DNA from: Kaustia mangrovi
Lineage (GTDB): Bacteria > Pseudomonadota > Alphaproteobacteria > Rhizobiales > Im1
Assembly (NCBI RefSeq): GCF_015482775.1
Contig: NZ_CP058214.1
Span: 3,028,501 to 3,092,500, forward strand
Direction: 5' to 3'
Length of the DNA stretch: 64,000 bases
Each line of letters starts with the position of its first letter. Position 1 is the first letter of the stretch. The notes below the pieces were generated by a model. It searched no databases. It was given only the letters and a program-made list of their open reading frames with translations, and was not told the DNA's origin. The position numbers were made by a program, and so were the translations under genes. Below are positions 47,831-56,679 of the stretch, in pieces.

Positions 47831-48970
47831 TCAGAAGAGCTTTCCACGGGCGGTCACCGGCCAGATCGCTTCCACCCGCTCGCCCCGCACGGCGACATAC
47901 GAGTCGTACAGGTTGCAGGTGGGATCGCAGTGCCCCGGCACGAGCCTCACTTGATCGCCGAGGTCGAGCATGCGGTCCGGATCGTCCAGGACGCCATGTT
48001 CGTCCGAGGCCTGCAGGTAGCTCACCCCCGGCCTCTCGACACGCGGCAGTCCGCTGTCGACGGCAAGCGCCTTCAGGCCGGCATCGCAGACCGGCCTGCC
48101 GGCAATCGCGGCGCTCATCACTCCGGCCAGGACAAACAGGGAATTCTCCATTCCGCCCAGCCGTCCGCCGTCCTCTTCTTCCACGCGATCGTAGTGGGCA
48201 TCCATGAAGATGAACGATCCGCACTGGAGCTCGTTGATGACCCCGAGGGAGGCGTCCAGAACAAACGACCCCGTCCCGGCGCCGCCTATCGTGCGGCATT
48301 CGATACCGGCGGCTGCGAGCATTTCGACGGTGGTGCGGGTCGCCCGGGCGGCAGCGTCGGCCGACTGGCGTCGTTCGACAGGGTTCTCGATGTGCTGAAG
48401 ACTGCCCTGATAGGCTTGCAGGCCCTCGAACCGGAGCGCCGGCGCCTGTTCCACTGCGCGCGCGAGATCTGCCGCGGCAGCGCCGGGCGCCACGCCGCAC
48501 CGATGCGCTCCGCAATCGATCTCGACCAGGATCTCCAGCGTACTGCCATGGCGCCGAGCGGCGTGGGACAGGTCGCGGACGGACCGAATGTCGTCGACAC
48601 AGACGACGATCCGTGCCTTTGCGGCCAGCCGGGCGAGACGGTCGACACGCGCCTCGCCCCAGACCTCGTTGGAGACGAGGATGTCGGTGATCCCGGCCCG
48701 GACAAAGGCCTCCGCCTCGGAAACCTTCTGGCAGCAGATGCCGCATGCGCCGCCCTCGGCAATCTGCATCCGGGCGATATCGGCCGATTTGTGCGTCTTT
48801 GCGTGAGCGCGCAGCCGCAAGCCCGTGCGCGCGATGAAATCGCGCATGCGCCGCAGGTTGCGCTCGAACCGGTCGAGGTCGACGATCAGCGCCGGGGTCA
48901 ATACCTCGTCGATCCGCTGGCCGGGGCGCGCCGGGATGTCGTAGCCGACGTCGAGTGTGTCAAAGTCCAT
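47831..48970 (-). CDS. 3-hydroxy-D-aspartate aldolase-like fold-type III PLP enzyme
   Basis: A 379-residue enzyme of the D-threonine aldolase/D-serine dehydratase group. The PLP lysine is K58 in RAHAKTHKS. The C-terminal metal site is H347-C-D349 (PGHCDPTCNLYD); H-x-D is the aldolase pattern, whereas D-serine dehydratases have H-x-C. Long stretches such as CCQKVSEAEAF, VEIDCGAHRCGV and DAGLKALAVDSGLP resemble, from memory, the Paracoccus enzyme splitting 3-hydroxyaspartate into glycine and glyoxylate (BhcC). None of the other beta-hydroxyaspartate pathway genes is adjacent, so substrate is tentative. An HxlR regulator gene lies 201 bases upstream in the same direction. Confidence 0.8.
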   Translation of the reverse strand: MDFDTLDVGYDIPARPGQRIDEVLTPALIVDLDRFERNLRRMRDFIARTGLRLRAHAKTHKSADIARMQIAEGGACGICCQKVSEAEAFVRAGITDILVSNEVWGEARVDRLARLAAKARIVVCVDDIRSVRDLSHAARRHGSTLEILVEIDCGAHRCGVAPGAAAADLARAVEQAPALRFEGLQAYQGSLQHIENPVERRQSADAAARATRTTVEMLAAAGIECRTIGGAGTGSFVLDASLGVINELQCGSFIFMDAHYDRVEEEDGGRLGGMENSLFVLAGVMSAAIAGRPVCDAGLKALAVDSGLPRVERPGVSYLQASDEHGVLDDPDRMLDLGDQVRLVPGHCDPTCNLYDSYVAVRGERVEAIWPVTARGKLF

Positions 48971-49171
48971 CGTTTGCCTGCTTTCGGTCGGAGTTGGCGG
49001 CAGTGGCCGGAGACATGCGGGCGCATCGCGCGGTCTTGTCGGTCACGCGAGCATGCGGTGAAGCCGGTGCGCGCTCAAGCCCTTCTTCGAGGCGGACAAT
49101 ATCGCCATACGGTTTCGGCCGGGAACGTCGGTTCTCCCGGCACTTTCGCTGTTTGCCCGGCGGCGCGGCGT

Positions 49172-49870
49172 TCAGCTTGCCAGCTTGTCCTGTTTGGCAA
49201 AGGGGCTGAGCCCCAGCCACGACTGCATGGTGCTTGCCAGCTCGGCGTGGCCCGTCATGCGCAGCATGCCGTCGTCAACCGCGCGGGCCACGGTCTTCAG
49301 GCCCATCCAGATCTCGGTCATGGTGCGCAGATCGACATGGACGAACAGGTCCACGTCGAAACCCGGATCGACGTGGCAGAGATCGACCGTGCGGTCGGGA
49401 TCGACGATCAGCCACCATTTGCGTTGCGACGGAGGCAGCTCCGGATAGAGGAACTCGATCACGGTGCGCCGGGACGGCACCGGCTCGGTGTCGAGGTTTC
49501 GTCGCATGTCCCACATGAGGAGTTCCGGGTCGAGGTTGTCCAGCGACGGTTCGGCCTCCACCCATTTCTGGCCCCACATGCCGATCGCCTCGATCACCGG
49601 CTGCAGATCGCGGCCGGCCTTCGTCAGGCGATAGGCGTCGATTTCGGGCATCTCCGACAGCGTCTCGCGCTTCACGATCCCTGCCGCCTCCAGCTCGGAG
49701 AGGCGTTTCGACAGCAGCGCCGGCGACATGCGCGGCACGCCGCGCCGCAACTCGTTGAACCGCGTGGAGCCGGCGACAAGCTCGCGCAGAAGCACAACCG
49801 TCCAGCGGGTGCAGAGGATTTCGGCCGCCATGGCGACGGGGCAGAACTGCCTGTAGCTCGCATTGGTCAT
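49172..49870 (-). CDS. HxlR family transcriptional regulator
   Basis: A 232-residue regulator. Residues 8-105 are the HxlR winged helix (CPVAMAAEILCTRWTVVLLRELVAGSTRFNELRRGVPRMSPALLSKRLSELEAAGIV), including the N-terminal cysteine typical of the family; residues 120-232 form an extra domain resembling the SCP2-like extension (VDPDRTVDLCHVDPGFDVDLFVHVDLRTMTEIWMG). ATG 49870 with GGAGG is chosen over an upstream frame extension. It is divergent from the tautomerase/globin/cupin operon and probably controls it or the aldolase downstream. Confidence 0.9.
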   Translation of the reverse strand: MTNASYRQFCPVAMAAEILCTRWTVVLLRELVAGSTRFNELRRGVPRMSPALLSKRLSELEAAGIVKRETLSEMPEIDAYRLTKAGRDLQPVIEAIGMWGQKWVEAEPSLDNLDPELLMWDMRRNLDTEPVPSRRTVIEFLYPELPPSQRKWWLIVDPDRTVDLCHVDPGFDVDLFVHVDLRTMTEIWMGLKTVARAVDDGMLRMTGHAELASTMQSWLGLSPFAKQDKLAS

Positions 49871-50056
49871 CTTGGCCTCCCGTCTTGAAGGTCGGCCCAC
49901 GCTAGCAATCCCATGCCGGTCCGCTCCAGTTCAGAAACTGTATCGGGCGGGATTCAGTTCCAGTACTGGCGAGCCGCCGGCCGGGGACGGCAGTCTGCCC
50001 CGCGTCGGATCGTACCGACGATGACGTGAAGACGGTCGAACCCAAGGGAGGACGAC

Positions 50057-50278
50057 ATGCCGCTGGTGGATATTCAGGTGATCGAGGGCGTCTTTGACGC
50101 CGACCAGAAACGCCGGATGATCGAGGAGGTGACCGAGACGATGGTTGGCATCGAGGGCGAGGCGATGCGCGGCGTGACCTGGGTCCGCCTCCAGGAGATC
50201 GCGAGCGGAGAATGGGCAATCGGCGGCAAGCCGATGACCGCCGCGGATGTGAAGGGTGCGCAGAAGCGGCCGGCCTGA
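50057..50278 (+). CDS. 4-oxalocrotonate tautomerase-family protein
   Basis: A 73-residue tautomerase with the catalytic proline at position 2 (MPLVDIQVIEGVF) and the conserved helix DADQKRRMIEEVTETMVGI. It would need processing of the initiator Met to free Pro1. Substrates are small enol/keto acids or halogenated acids. The ATG follows GGGAGGACGAC. It is the first gene of a short operon with a truncated globin and a cupin. Confidence 0.85.
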   Translation: MPLVDIQVIEGVFDADQKRRMIEEVTETMVGIEGEAMRGVTWVRLQEIASGEWAIGGKPMTAADVKGAQKRPA

Positions 50279-50317
50279 GCCTCGCCCACGGTCCCGATCA
50301 CATCGGTAAGGAACCCC

Positions 50318-50719
50318 ATGACGACCACAATCGCCGAACAGTTGAGTACCGTGTCGCTCTACGAGAGGCTGGGCGCGTCCGCCGGGATCCGGCGGATCGT
50401 CGACGGGATGGTCGATGCGCATCTGGAGAACCCGGTCATCCGGGCGCGCTTCCAGCCCTATCTGAACGATCCCGAGCGCGTCGAAGAAATCAAGCGGCAC
50501 ATCTGTGCGTTCTTCGAGATGCGTGCGGGCGGTCCCGGACCCTACCGGGGCCGATGCATGGTCGAGGCTCACCGGGGCATGAACATCGCCGAGGCGGAGT
50601 ACGTGGCCGCGGTCGACGACATCCTCGGCACCATGCGGGCGCTCGGACACCGCGAGGAGGAGAGGGCGGAGGTTCTCGCGATGCTCTACGGGCTCAAGGA
50701 CGAGATCATCCGGGTCTGA
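50318..50719 (+). CDS. Group I truncated haemoglobin
   Basis: A 133-residue globin with the short A helix and TVSLYERLGASAGIRRIVDGMVDAHLENPVIRARF start typical of trHbN. The proximal histidine is probably in MVEAHRGMNIAEAEY (about residue 88), and YxGRCM precedes it. Such proteins bind O2 or NO and can detoxify NO. The gene follows the tautomerase after 39 bases and precedes the cupin, in a unit divergent from an HxlR regulator. Confidence 0.87.
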   Translation: MTTTIAEQLSTVSLYERLGASAGIRRIVDGMVDAHLENPVIRARFQPYLNDPERVEEIKRHICAFFEMRAGGPGPYRGRCMVEAHRGMNIAEAEYVAAVDDILGTMRALGHREEERAEVLAMLYGLKDEIIRV

Positions 50720-50768
50720 GCGGCGCGGCCGCTGGGACTGCCAAATCGATATCCGAAAGGAGGCAAGT

Positions 50769-51137
50769 ATGACGGACGCTGCGATCGAGACACGGCGTTT
50801 CGAGAGCGCCGACGACAGGCTCGACATGAAGGAGAATGGCGGCATCGACATCGTCAGGATGAGGGACGGGACGACCGGCATGTACGCGGTGTTCGAGCCG
50901 GGCTGGACATGGGAGAAGGACGAAAAGCCGCTGCTCGGGTCGCCCGGCTCCTGCCCGATGCGCCACAAGGGTTACTGCATCGCCGGCAGGCTGGTCGTCC
51001 GCATGGTCGAGACGGGTGTCGAAACCCCGATCTCGGCTGGCGACTTCTTCGAGATCCCGCCTGGACACGACGCCTATGTGGATGGTCCCGACCGGGTCGA
51101 GATGGTCTTGTTCGAGGCTCCGCAGGAAGAGCAGTAG
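50769..51137 (+). CDS. Cupin domain protein
   Basis: A 122-residue single-cupin protein. The second cupin motif is visible as GDFFEIPPGHDAYVDGPDRVEMV, but the usual first motif with HxH is replaced by MRHKGYCIAGRLVVRM, leaving few obvious metal ligands. Length and hydrophobic pattern fit a small beta-barrel. The ATG follows AAGGAGGCAAGT. Function unknown; it closes the operon with the tautomerase and the truncated globin. Confidence 0.8.
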   Translation: MTDAAIETRRFESADDRLDMKENGGIDIVRMRDGTTGMYAVFEPGWTWEKDEKPLLGSPGSCPMRHKGYCIAGRLVVRMVETGVETPISAGDFFEIPPGHDAYVDGPDRVEMVLFEAPQEEQ

Positions 51138-51656
51138 GGACCGGGCCGGGTGGCGGGCGGCACGCAGAAGAGCCGCCAGGGCGGAGCGTTGAGCGGTCCG
51201 CCACCCCCCGATAGCGGCCCTGCGCAAAACCGGTATTCGCCGTGATCCACGCGGCGCGCCTTGTGTGCTTCACAGGGCCCCCAGCCTTTTCTACCAGTAT
51301 CCGCGCGCCGGCCGATGGCCAGGGACGGCCTCTGCGCCGTTATCCCGTCCTGGAACGCGCGGCTCTCCCTCCCGCCGTTCGGATGGCGGCTCTCCCGGAT
51401 TGCAGCGATATCGAGACCCTGATGGCGTTCGGATCCTGGCAAGGCCCGGGGGCTGCATTCCGAGCCATGCACAGCCGTTCAAGAAGCCCCGTTTTTCCCG
51501 GACTAGGTTGCCTCGTTGAAGTCCTTGGGGGCGTCCATGGATGATGAGCCGCAAACGGTCTGATGCAGACCTGGCTGCAAGGGGGGCAAGGCCTTCGGAT
51601 GCGGTCGTGCGGACGCATAGGCACGCCTGGTTCAACGATAAAAAGGGAAGGGCAAT
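51138..51656. other. Non-coding gap, 519 bases
   Basis: I see no gene with a good ribosome site, no repeat and no structured RNA here. Open frames in this stretch are short and have atypical codon use. A weak stem GGATTGCAGCGATATCG is not convincing. It may hold the leader and promoter of the NSS transporter gene, which starts with AAGGGAAGGG. Confidence 0.4.
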
Positions 51657-52991
51657 ATGGCATCGGAACGTGAACACTGGTCATCGAGACTTGGCTTTAT
51701 CCTCGCGGCGGCGGGCTCGGCCGTCGGGCTCGGGAATATCTGGCGCTTTCCCTATGTTACGGGGGAAAACGGCGGTGCCGCATTCCTGATCATCTATCTG
51801 TCGATCGTGTTCTCGATCGGCTTTTCGGTCGTCATCGCCGAACTGATCATCGGGCGCGCGACCCAGCTCAATCCCGTCGGAGCGTTCAAGAGACTGGCTG
51901 GCGGCGTGTGGCCCGTTGCGGGCTATGTCGGCATAGCGACCGCATTCGTGATCCTGTCCTTTTATTGCGTGATCGCGGGCTGGACGCTCGCCTACATGGT
52001 CAAGTCGATAACCGGCACCGTGCTGTCGAGCGACATCGACCAGGTGGGCGCCACGTTCAGCACCTTCATTTCGGATCCGTTCGAGCCGGTGATCTACACG
52101 GCAATCTTCGCCGCGCTCAGCGTCCTCGTTGTCCTGCGCGGCGTCACCCATGGCATTGAACGTGCGGCGCGCTACCTGATGCCCGCGCTCCTGGTGATTC
52201 TGCTCGTCCTGGTTGGCCGCTCCGTCACGCTGGAGGGAGCCTCGGCCGGAATCGCCTTCTTTCTGCAACCCGATTTCTCGAAGGTCACATGGGGGACGCT
52301 GTTTGCCGCACTGGGCCAGGCGTTCTTCTCCCTGTCGCTCGGCATGGGGGCGATGATCACATACGGGTCATATCTGCGTCCGCATGACGGTATATTCGGA
52401 TCGGCCCTGTGGGTGACCGTGATCGACACCTCGGTGGCCGTCCTCGCCGGCCTCGTTATCCTGCCGGCCGTGTTCGCATTCGGCGCCGAGCCGTCAGCGG
52501 GGCCCGGGCTGACCTTCATCACGCTGCCATCCATTTTCGCCCAAATGCCTTTGGGCGAGGTCTTTGCCATATTGTTCTTCTTTCTGCTCGTGATCGCGGC
52601 GTTGACGAGTGCCGTCTCGCTGCTCGAGGTCGTTGTGGCCTATTTCGTCGACGAGTTCTCGGCAAACCGGATCAATACCACCATGATCGTCGGTGCGTTC
52701 ACCTTCGTGGTCGCCGTGCCGTCGTCGCTCAGCCTGGGAGTATGGTCGGGCTATACGATCGCGGGAAAGGGCGTTCTCGATGCGCTCGATTTTCTGACCA
52801 ACAACATCACCATGCCGGTCGGCGGATTGTTGATTGCACTGTTCGTGGGGTGGGTGATCAAGCCCGAGATTGTGCGGGATCTGGTGGAGGACTCGAAGAT
52901 TCCGCCAATCGTGGTGGCCGCGTGGCGGATCGTGATCCGCTTCGTGGCGCCGGTCGCTATCGCGACGATTCTGGTCAATGGCCTGGTCTGA
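51657..52991 (+). CDS. Sodium-dependent NSS family transporter
   Basis: A 444-residue neurotransmitter:sodium symporter homologue with about 11-12 membrane spans. The N-terminus has the family signature SRLGFILAAAGSAVGLGNIWRFPYVTGENGGAAFLIIYL, whose unwound TM1 binds Na+ and substrate. The TM6 region reads FFSLSLGMGAMITYGSYL, as in LeuT/MhsT-type amino acid transporters. It likely imports an amino acid or amine together with Na+. Its neighbours are amino acid enzymes (aminotransferase, aldolase), consistent with that. Confidence 0.92.
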   Translation: MASEREHWSSRLGFILAAAGSAVGLGNIWRFPYVTGENGGAAFLIIYLSIVFSIGFSVVIAELIIGRATQLNPVGAFKRLAGGVWPVAGYVGIATAFVILSFYCVIAGWTLAYMVKSITGTVLSSDIDQVGATFSTFISDPFEPVIYTAIFAALSVLVVLRGVTHGIERAARYLMPALLVILLVLVGRSVTLEGASAGIAFFLQPDFSKVTWGTLFAALGQAFFSLSLGMGAMITYGSYLRPHDGIFGSALWVTVIDTSVAVLAGLVILPAVFAFGAEPSAGPGLTFITLPSIFAQMPLGEVFAILFFFLLVIAALTSAVSLLEVVVAYFVDEFSANRINTTMIVGAFTFVVAVPSSLSLGVWSGYTIAGKGVLDALDFLTNNITMPVGGLLIALFVGWVIKPEIVRDLVEDSKIPPIVVAAWRIVIRFVAPVAIATILVNGLV

Positions 52992-53202
52992 GCGTCGACG
53001 TCGGGCGACAAGCTTGAGGAGCGTCGATCAGGTTTACGGAAGTCTATCCGGCGTTGACGATGTCGCTGCTGCATGCGCCGGGTCGGATCGAGGAGACGGG
53101 GCCGCACATCTGTCGCCGTGTCTCCTCGATGCTTCTACGGGCGTGCCGGAGGCCGATGAAGAGCCGCCCGTCGCGGCAGTCGCCCCCGAGCCGGGCGCGC
53201 CA

Positions 53203-54072
53203 TCACATGGTCGCGGCGGTGGATCTGGCGAAATCCCAATAGAGCGACCGGGCCCGGGTCGTCACCGGGCCGGTGTCCAGTGCGCGGTCCTGATAGCGAT
53301 TGACGGGCATCACCTTGGCGATGTTGCCGGTCAGGAAAATCTCGTCGGCATTGTCGAAATCGGCGAGGGACATCGTCGTCTCGACCACCTCGACGCCATC
53401 GGCGCGAAGCAGCTTTATGACCCGCTGCCTGGTCAGTCCGTTCAGGAAGCAGCCATTGGGAACCGGCGTGAAGACGACACCGTCCGTGACGGCGAATGCG
53501 TTCATGCTGGCGGTCTCCGCGACGTTGCCATCCGCGTCCAGCGACAGCGCGTTGGAAAAGCCGCGCGCGCGTGCGTCGGTCAGGATCCGGCCGTTATTGG
53601 GATAGAGCGACCCCGTCTTGGCGCCGGTGACCGCCATGTCCTGGCGCGGCCGCCGATAGGGCGACACGGTCAGGGAATAGGCGCCGGTTTGCGGCATGGG
53701 CATGTCCTCGATGCAGATCGCGAAGCCGGTGGACTCCGGGTCGAGATCGAGCACGCCGGCGCCGCCATCGCACGACCACATCATCGGCCGGATGTAGAGC
53801 GTGGCATCGCGCGCGAAGCGGTCGAGCCCCTTGCGCACCTGCGCTTCGATCTCCTCGGCCGAGACGGGCGAGACCATGCCCATGACCTCGGCCGAGTGGA
53901 CCAGCCGCGCGCAATGGAGATCGAGATCGGGGGTCGTGCCTTCGAATTGCCGTGCCCCGTCGAAGATCTGGGTCCCGAGCCAGGCGGCATGGTCCGCCGC
54001 CCGCATGATCGGGACATTGCCATCGATCCAGCGCCCGTCGAAATAGGTTGCTATTGTCTTGCCAATGGCCAT
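53203..54072 (-). CDS. Class IV (BCAT-like) aminotransferase
   Basis: A 289-residue fold-type IV PLP enzyme. The N-terminal TYFDGRWIDGNVPIMRAADHAAWLGTQIFDGARQF and the PLP lysine in AVTGAKTGSLYPNNGRILTDARARGF (about residue 150) are family features, as is NVAETASMNAFAVTDG. It could be a branched-chain, D-amino acid or (R)-amine transaminase; the AKTGSLYPN variant differs from the GGNY form of IlvE, so housekeeping valine/leucine synthesis is unlikely. A copy of the 19-nt AraC-associated site lies 63-81 bases upstream of the start. Divergent from the AraC gene. Confidence 0.85.
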   Translation of the reverse strand: MAIGKTIATYFDGRWIDGNVPIMRAADHAAWLGTQIFDGARQFEGTTPDLDLHCARLVHSAEVMGMVSPVSAEEIEAQVRKGLDRFARDATLYIRPMMWSCDGGAGVLDLDPESTGFAICIEDMPMPQTGAYSLTVSPYRRPRQDMAVTGAKTGSLYPNNGRILTDARARGFSNALSLDADGNVAETASMNAFAVTDGVVFTPVPNGCFLNGLTRQRVIKLLRADGVEVVETTMSLADFDNADEIFLTGNIAKVMPVNRYQDRALDTGPVTTRARSLYWDFARSTAATM

Positions 54073-54134
54073 GCGAAGCTCCGCTCGTCTCTGTTCGTCG
54101 GTGTGCTTGCTGGATACGCGCCGGGACCTCCGGG

Positions 54135-54153
54135 GGTCTTGAACGATTGTGCG
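54135..54153 (-). promoter_or_regulatory. Candidate AraC-regulator site, copy 1
   Basis: GGTCTTGAACGATTGTGCG on the plus strand, i.e. CGCACAATCGTTCAAGACC reading toward the aminotransferase gene. The identical 19-mer recurs at 55274-55292 in the same orientation with respect to its own downstream gene. A possible -10 (TATCCA) lies 18 bases after the site. Confidence 0.7.
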
Positions 54154-54408
54154 CCATGTCCGGCGCGCGGCGGCCGGTGTGCATCGCTCTGCGGCGGTCG
54201 TGCCGGCAGACGCGACGCTTCAAACCGAATGAACATTGCACTATCCTTTCCCGCAGAAGCCTTGGCGTTCCCTGGAACAGGGGAGCGGGCATTGCGGAAA
54301 CACGGCCACTTCCGTCCCGACGACATCGACGATTGCCGTTTGCGGGGGGCTGCTTGATGCCTCGATGCATTCGCTGGAGATGATTGGAACAACCGGAACC
54401 GCGATGAG

Positions 54409-55236
54409 ATGCGCGCAGAATTCGACAGGCATCCCGGCGACAGGGTCCACACGCTCGATGACGGCAAGGCCGGTATCCGGCGGATGGAGGTGTTTCTCCA
54501 TGGCGCGCCCTACTCGCTGCACCGCCATGACAGCTATGCGATCGGGGTGACGCTTGCCGGGCTTCAGTGCTTTTCCTATCGGGGGCGCCGGCACAGGGCC
54601 CGGCCCGGGCAGATCCACGTCCTTTTTCCCGACGAGCTGCACGACGGCGCGGCGGGAACCGAAACGGGCTTCGGCTATCGCATTGCCTATATCGATCCCG
54701 GTTTCCTGCAGCAGGCGCTGGGCGGGCGCGCATTGCCGTTCGTCCGCAACCCGGTGCTGACGGCGAATGCGGCCTGGGCCTCCATGCTTGACAAGCTTTG
54801 GGACCCGGAGCTTTGCAGCGACGAGGTCATGCGGACGGAATTTGCGGTCGAGGCGACAGACTGCCTCGAAGCCGCCGCCGGAAGCCGGTCGCCGGACCGC
54901 CCCGGTACCATTGCATTCGACCGCCTGCTTGAGGTGCGCGAGGCCATCGCGCAGGATCCGGTCCGGCGTCTCGACATGGCCGAACTCGAACGCCTTGCCG
55001 ACATGGACCGTTGGAGCCTGGCGCGCGGCTTTCGCGCGGCATTCGGGACCAGCCCGAGCCGGTTCCGCATGATGCGGCAACTGGAACATGCGCGCGATCG
55101 CCTCGAGGCCGGCATGCCCCTGGCCGAGGCCGCGCTGGATGCCGGCTTTGCCGATCAAAGCCACATGACCAGACGGTTCCGCGACGCCTTCGGCATGTCG
55201 CCGCGCCAGTGGAGGCTGGCCAGCCGGACCGCCTGA
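54409..55236 (+). CDS. AraC family transcriptional regulator
   Basis: A 275-residue regulator with an N-terminal AraC-type cupin (HGAPYSLHRHDSYAIGVTLAGLQCFSYRGRRHRARPGQIHVLFPDELHDG, residues 30-80) and a C-terminal double helix-turn-helix, residues 190-275, whose second part FADQSHMTRRFRDAFGMSPRQWR is the family signature. The ATG has only a weak ribosome site. It stands between a divergent aminotransferase gene and a co-directional FAH-hydrolase operon, each preceded by the same 19-nt sequence, so it probably activates both. Confidence 0.9.
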   Translation: MRAEFDRHPGDRVHTLDDGKAGIRRMEVFLHGAPYSLHRHDSYAIGVTLAGLQCFSYRGRRHRARPGQIHVLFPDELHDGAAGTETGFGYRIAYIDPGFLQQALGGRALPFVRNPVLTANAAWASMLDKLWDPELCSDEVMRTEFAVEATDCLEAAAGSRSPDRPGTIAFDRLLEVREAIAQDPVRRLDMAELERLADMDRWSLARGFRAAFGTSPSRFRMMRQLEHARDRLEAGMPLAEAALDAGFADQSHMTRRFRDAFGMSPRQWRLASRTA

Positions 55237-55273
55237 TCCCGGCGGGGCCGCGCCTCCCCCCAGAGACTCTTCA

Positions 55274-55292
55274 CGCACAATCGTTCAAGACC
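55274..55292 (+). promoter_or_regulatory. Candidate AraC-regulator site, copy 2
   Basis: CGCACAATCGTTCAAGACC, identical to the sequence at 54135-54153, lies 79-97 bases upstream of the FAH-family gene. A possible -10 (TAGCCT) follows 17 bases later, so the site end overlaps the -35 position, the common arrangement for AraC-type activators. Confidence 0.7.
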
Positions 55293-55370
55293 GTCTGCAA
55301 CGCCTTTCCTAGCCTTCGCGATCATTGCCGGATCGTCCGGCACAACCGATGTCGAAGGAAGGCTGAAGAC

Positions 55371-56183
55371 ATGGCGTCACAGACCGAAATCCAGAAATAT
55401 GTCCGGTTCGAAACCGGCGGCCGCACCGCCTATGGCCGTTGGAAGGATGGCGTGATCGAGGAGCTCGAAGGCTCGATCTACGAGGGTGCCGCTCCTACGG
55501 GCGCGACCTTCCGCTTGGAGGATGTGCATCTGCTGGTTCCCTGCGAGCCGTCCAAGGTCATCGCGGTCGGCCTGAACTATGCCAGCCACCAACAATTCGT
55601 GACGTCGGCGGAAGGCGGCTTCACCGCTCCGGGCGGCAAGCCGCTCGACATGTCCAAACCGGTGATTTTCGCGAAGTTTCCCACCAGCCTGATCCCCGAC
55701 GGCGCGGATATCGTCTTTCCGGACGGCGCGACCAATGTCCATTTCGAGGGTGAGCTGGCGCTTGTGATCGGAAAGAAGGCGAGCCGTGTCGGCGAAGCCG
55801 AGGCCAGGGACTACGTCTTCGGCGTTTCCATCTGCAACGATCTCGTCGACCGCGAATGGCTGTTGAACGACCTGCAATGGTTCCGTGCCAAGGGGTCCGA
55901 CAATTTCGGTCCGATGGGGCCGGCCATCGTCACGGGGCTCGACTATTCCGATCTGCGTCTGCGCACGTGGGTCAATGGCGATCTGCGCCAGGATTCGTCC
56001 ACCAGCGAACTGGTCTATTCGCCCGACAAGCTGCTCAGCTATGTCTCGCAGTTCGTGACACTGATGCCCGGCGACGTGATTTTCACCGGAACGCCGGGCC
56101 AGACGCAGGCGGTAACCCAGGGCGATACGATCGAAATCGAGATCGAGGGCGTTGGCCGCCTCTGCAATTCGATTGCCGCATGA
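55371..56183 (+). CDS. Fumarylacetoacetate hydrolase-family protein
   Basis: A 270-residue enzyme. The catalytic domain begins KVIAVGLNYASHQQF and includes the metal-binding acidic residues of ATNVHFEGELALVIGKKA (E-x-E) with the later aspartate in FGVSICNDLVDRE; the C-terminus has FTGTPGQTQAVTQGD. FAH-fold members hydrolyse or decarboxylate beta-dicarbonyls or hydrate dienoates at the end of aromatic and sugar-acid catabolism. The ATG follows GAAGGAAGGC. It is followed 34 bases later by the YbaK gene. Confidence 0.9.
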   Translation: MASQTEIQKYVRFETGGRTAYGRWKDGVIEELEGSIYEGAAPTGATFRLEDVHLLVPCEPSKVIAVGLNYASHQQFVTSAEGGFTAPGGKPLDMSKPVIFAKFPTSLIPDGADIVFPDGATNVHFEGELALVIGKKASRVGEAEARDYVFGVSICNDLVDREWLLNDLQWFRAKGSDNFGPMGPAIVTGLDYSDLRLRTWVNGDLRQDSSTSELVYSPDKLLSYVSQFVTLMPGDVIFTGTPGQTQAVTQGDTIEIEIEGVGRLCNSIAA

Positions 56184-56217
56184 CCGCAGGACCTCGGAAC
56201 ATGACAGGAGGACAGCC

Positions 56218-56679
56218 GTGACACCCGAAGCAGTGCGGAAATATCTGGCCGAGCACGCGCCGGACCTTGAGCTCGTCGAACTGCCCGAAGCGCATACGAC
56301 CGACTACATCTCGCGCGAATGGAAGGTTCTGCCTGCCCAGGTCGCCAAGACGCTGACGCTGCGGGTCGGCGGCGATGCGAAGATTGTCGTGACCTGCGGC
56401 GACTCGCGGCTCGACAACCGCAAGGTCAAGGATGTGCTCGGCGGCAAGGGCCGGATGATGCCGGGGCCGGAGGCCTCCGAGATCACCGGTCATCCGGTGG
56501 GCGGCATCACTCCGCTTTGCCTCGCCAGGCCTTTGCCGGTGTTTTTCGACGTTCAGCTGAAACGCTTCGACGAGGTGGTGACGGCAGCGTGCTCGACCCA
56601 TGCGGCCATCCGCATCCCGCCCGAACGCTTTGCCGAGCTTGTCGACGCCACCTGGGTGGATATCTGCAGCGATCCATGA
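56218..56679 (+). CDS. YbaK/EbsC family aminoacyl-tRNA deacylase-like protein
   Basis: A 153-residue single-domain protein with YbaK-fold features: AHTTDYISREWKVLPAQVAKTLTLRVGGDAKIVVTCGDSRLDNRKVKDVLG (lysine K45-region for catalysis) and EITGHPVGGITPLCLARPLPVFFD, the GxxxGG.xP motif. Such proteins deacylate mischarged tRNAs, often for Cys, Ala or Pro. Start is a GTG with ACAGGAGG at proper spacing. Operonic with the FAH-family gene, which is unusual and may mean a metabolic rather than a translation role. Confidence 0.88.
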   Translation: MTPEAVRKYLAEHAPDLELVELPEAHTTDYISREWKVLPAQVAKTLTLRVGGDAKIVVTCGDSRLDNRKVKDVLGGKGRMMPGPEASEITGHPVGGITPLCLARPLPVFFDVQLKRFDEVVTAACSTHAAIRIPPERFAELVDATWVDICSDP

